Both the position numbers and the translations under genes were made by a program. The notes under the pieces were generated by a model. It ran no database searches. It worked only from the letters and a program-made list of their open reading frames with translations, and had not been told where the DNA came from. From the NCBI RefSeq assembly GCF_010550675.1, contig NZ_JAAGOA010000006.1, forward strand, positions 1-64,000: 64,000 nt of DNA, written 5' to 3'. The first letter of the stretch is position 1; each line of letters opens with the position of its first letter. The stretch comes from Phytoactinopolyspora halotolerans. GTDB lineage: Bacteria > Actinomycetota > Actinomycetes > Jiangellales > Jiangellaceae. This document shows, piece after piece, positions 62,471-64,000 of the stretch.

Positions 62471-64000
62471 GCGACTTCGACGCGGGTGTGTTGCTGATCT
62501 CCGCCGTGTGGTCCAGTGGCACCAGCGCATTGGTCTCCGGGTAATACGCGGCCGCGCACCCACGGGCGGTGGGATAGGCCACCACCCGGAACGCCGGCGC
62601 GCGACGTTCGCCGTCCGGCCATTCGCTGACCAGGTCGACCGGTGCACCGTCGGCGATGCCGAGGGTGGCCAGATCGTCGGCGTTGACGAAGACGACGCGA
62701 CGGCCGGCGTACACGCCGCGGTACCGGTCGTCCAAGCCGTAGATGGTGGTGTTGAACTGGTCGTGGGACCGGATGGTCTGTAGCAGCAGCCGCCCGTCCG
62801 GCACCGAGATCACGTCGAGTTCGTTCGCCGTGAACCGGGCATGCCCGTCCGAGGTAGGGAACCGGCGCTCGTCCCGCGGCGGGTGCGGAAGGACGAATCC
62901 GCCTGGGTGGGCGATGCGTCGTTCGAAATCCTCGAAGCCGGGCACCACCCGGGAGATGCGCTCCCGGATCCGGCTGTAGTCCGCCGCGAACTCCTCCCAC
63001 GGCGTGGCGTCGTCACCGCCGAGCACGCGCCGGGCCAGGCGGGCGATGATCGCGACCTCACTGCGCAGCTCGGCGGAGGCTGGGCGGAGGTTGCCGCTGG
63101 ACGCATGCACCATGCTCATCGAGTCTTCGACGGTGACGAACTGCGCACGCCCGGCCTGCATGTCACGCTCGGTGCGTCCCAGGCACGGCAGGATGAGTGA
63201 GCGCCGTCCGGGCACCACATGCGAACGGTTCAGCTTGGTGGAGACGTGCACGGTCAGCGGGACCGAGCGCAAAGCGTCGGCGGTGCGCTCGCTGTCCGGC
63301 GTAGCGGCGGCGAAATTGCCGCCCAGAGCCATGAACACCCGGATCCGTCCGTCCACCATCGCCCGGATCGTGTCCACCGTGTCGTAGCCGTGCCGCCGGG
63401 GCGGCTGGAATCCGAACTCGGCGGCGAGGCGGTCCAGAAACGCCTCCGGCATCTTCTCCCAGATTCCCATGGTCCGGTCGCCCTGCACGTTGCTGTGACC
63501 CCGCACTGGGCACGCTCCCGCCCCCGGCCGGCCGATGTTGCCGCGCAGGAGCAGGAAGTTGACGATCTCCCGGATGGTGGGAACGGACTTCTTGTGCTGG
63601 GTGAGTCCCATGGCCCAGCAGACCACGACGCTGCGCGCGGAGATCACCTCGTCCACGAACGAATCGATCTGGCGCGACGTGAGCCCGGTGGCGGCGGCGA
63701 CCTCGGCCGGGTCCAGTTTCCGCCACACCTCGGCCGCCTCGGACAGGCCGCTGGTGAACTGGTCGATGAACGCATGGTCGACGACGTCGCCGGTGCGTTC
63801 GTCGGCCTCCATCAGGGCTCGGTTGACCGCCTGGAAGAACGCCAGGTCGCCGCCGACCCGGATCGGCAGGAACAGGTCGGCCAGCGGCGTCCCCGCACCG
63901 ACGACACCGCGGACGGTCTGCGGGTTCTTGAAGGTGCGCAGGCCCGCCTCCGGCAACGGATTGATGGCGACGATCCGCGCCCCGCGCCGCTTGGCCGTCT
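62424..64000 (-). CDS. FdhF/YdeP-type molybdopterin oxidoreductase, truncated by the window edge
   Basis: C-terminal 525 or so residues of a bis-MGD oxidoreductase; the reading frame is still open at 64000, so the N-terminus (including any iron-sulfur site) lies outside the window. Visible features: VVVCWAMGLTQHKKSV, RPGAGACPVRGHSNVQGDRT (typical of the FdhF/YdeP group), FMALGGNFAAATPD, and the C-terminal molydop-binding domain (IRSHDQFNTTIYGLDDRYRG). YdeP relatives are linked to acid tolerance or formate oxidation; the substrate is unproven. Confidence 0.9.
   Translation of the reverse strand, partial: TAKRRGARIVAINPLPEAGLRTFKNPQTVRGVVGAGTPLADLFLPIRVGGDLAFFQAVNRALMEADERTGDVVDHAFIDQFTSGLSEAAEVWRKLDPAEVAAATGLTSRQIDSFVDEVISARSVVVCWAMGLTQHKKSVPTIREIVNFLLLRGNIGRPGAGACPVRGHSNVQGDRTMGIWEKMPEAFLDRLAAEFGFQPPRRHGYDTVDTIRAMVDGRIRVFMALGGNFAAATPDSERTADALRSVPLTVHVSTKLNRSHVVPGRRSLILPCLGRTERDMQAGRAQFVTVEDSMSMVHASSGNLRPASAELRSEVAIIARLARRVLGGDDATPWEEFAADYSRIRERISRVVPGFEDFERRIAHPGGFVLPHPPRDERRFPTSDGHARFTANELDVISVPDGRLLLQTIRSHDQFNTTIYGLDDRYRGVYAGRRVVFVNADDLATLGIADGAPVDLVSEWPDGERRAPAFRVVAYPTARGCAAAYYPETNALVPLDHTAEISNTPASKSLIVRLEQTAATTASP

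Noticed and set aside
1-64000. tRNA genes, prophage, integrases or insertion sequences
   Set aside because: No tRNA cloverleaf, transposase, integrase or phage structural gene was recognised by eye; a covariance search would be needed to exclude small RNAs fully.

Overview
The window is high-GC, densely packed DNA with frequent GTG and TTG starts from an actinomycete (Actinomycetota). The evidence is a mycothiol gene (mshB), a mycobacterial-type Sdh1 operon, fdxA-dapC, a dapE / folP / DivIVA-like / tag / DUF3117 neighbourhood, and many lipoprotein-dependent ABC importers. Genus cannot be fixed from the sequence. A soil or plant-associated filamentous actinomycete is plausible, but that is inference.

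Layout. 1-190: the 5S rRNA that ends an rRNA operon, with a perfect 22-bp stem after it. 297-7680: housekeeping and small accessory genes (rmuC, ychF, a small P-loop kinase-like protein, a MerR regulator divergent from a frameshifted aldo/keto reductase, two GNAT proteins, a YCII protein, a methyltransferase). 7725-16929: a phosphonate cluster made of a PhnM-like amidohydrolase, a phosphonatase-like HAD hydrolase, the PhnD-PhnC-PhnE(fused) importer, a zinc alcohol dehydrogenase, a FAD amine oxidase and a PhnF-like GntR regulator. No C-P lyase core genes are present. 16989-19981: a DrrAB-type exporter, a 61-residue membrane protein and a PadR regulator arranged around a very clear palindromic operator. 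20045-24407: pterin carbinolamine dehydratase and a four-gene Sdh1 operon. 24972-31208: a complete oligopeptide-type ABC importer. 31344-35192: two tandem BCCT osmolyte transporters. 35434-41012: typA, then a second peptide-type ABC system with no ATPase. 41252-47570: a GAF-domain regulator, mshB with its small membrane partner, a VanW-type cell-wall protein and a GNAT. 47666-60522: fdxA-dapC, a membrane metallopeptidase, an envelope hydrolase, dapD, a secreted I36-type inhibitor, an ECF sigma factor with its membrane partner, dapE, an MBL-fold protein, folP, a DivIVA-like protein, tag and DUF3117. 60701-64000: leucyl aminopeptidase and a truncated molybdopterin oxidoreductase.

How the parts work together. 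dapC, dapD and dapE are three steps of the succinylase branch to meso-diaminopimelate and lysine, lying within 9 kb. The phosphonate cluster can be read as uptake, oxidation of an aminophosphonate to a phosphonoaldehyde, phosphate release and aldehyde disposal. Two ABC peptide importers and two BCCT carriers make the centre of the window a nutrient and osmolyte uptake block. From typA to DUF3117 the order resembles, as recalled, that of M. tuberculosis Rv1165 to Rv1211, with local insertions and inversions.

The most notable non-coding signals are a 99-bp inverted-repeat element present twice (one copy supplies the stop codon of a permease), a five-unit 22-bp tandem array behind the phosphonate genes, a PadR-type double palindrome lying on a sigma-70-like promoter, a hairpin overlapping the ribosome binding site of the first BCCT gene, and an 11-bp triplet repeat before the second.
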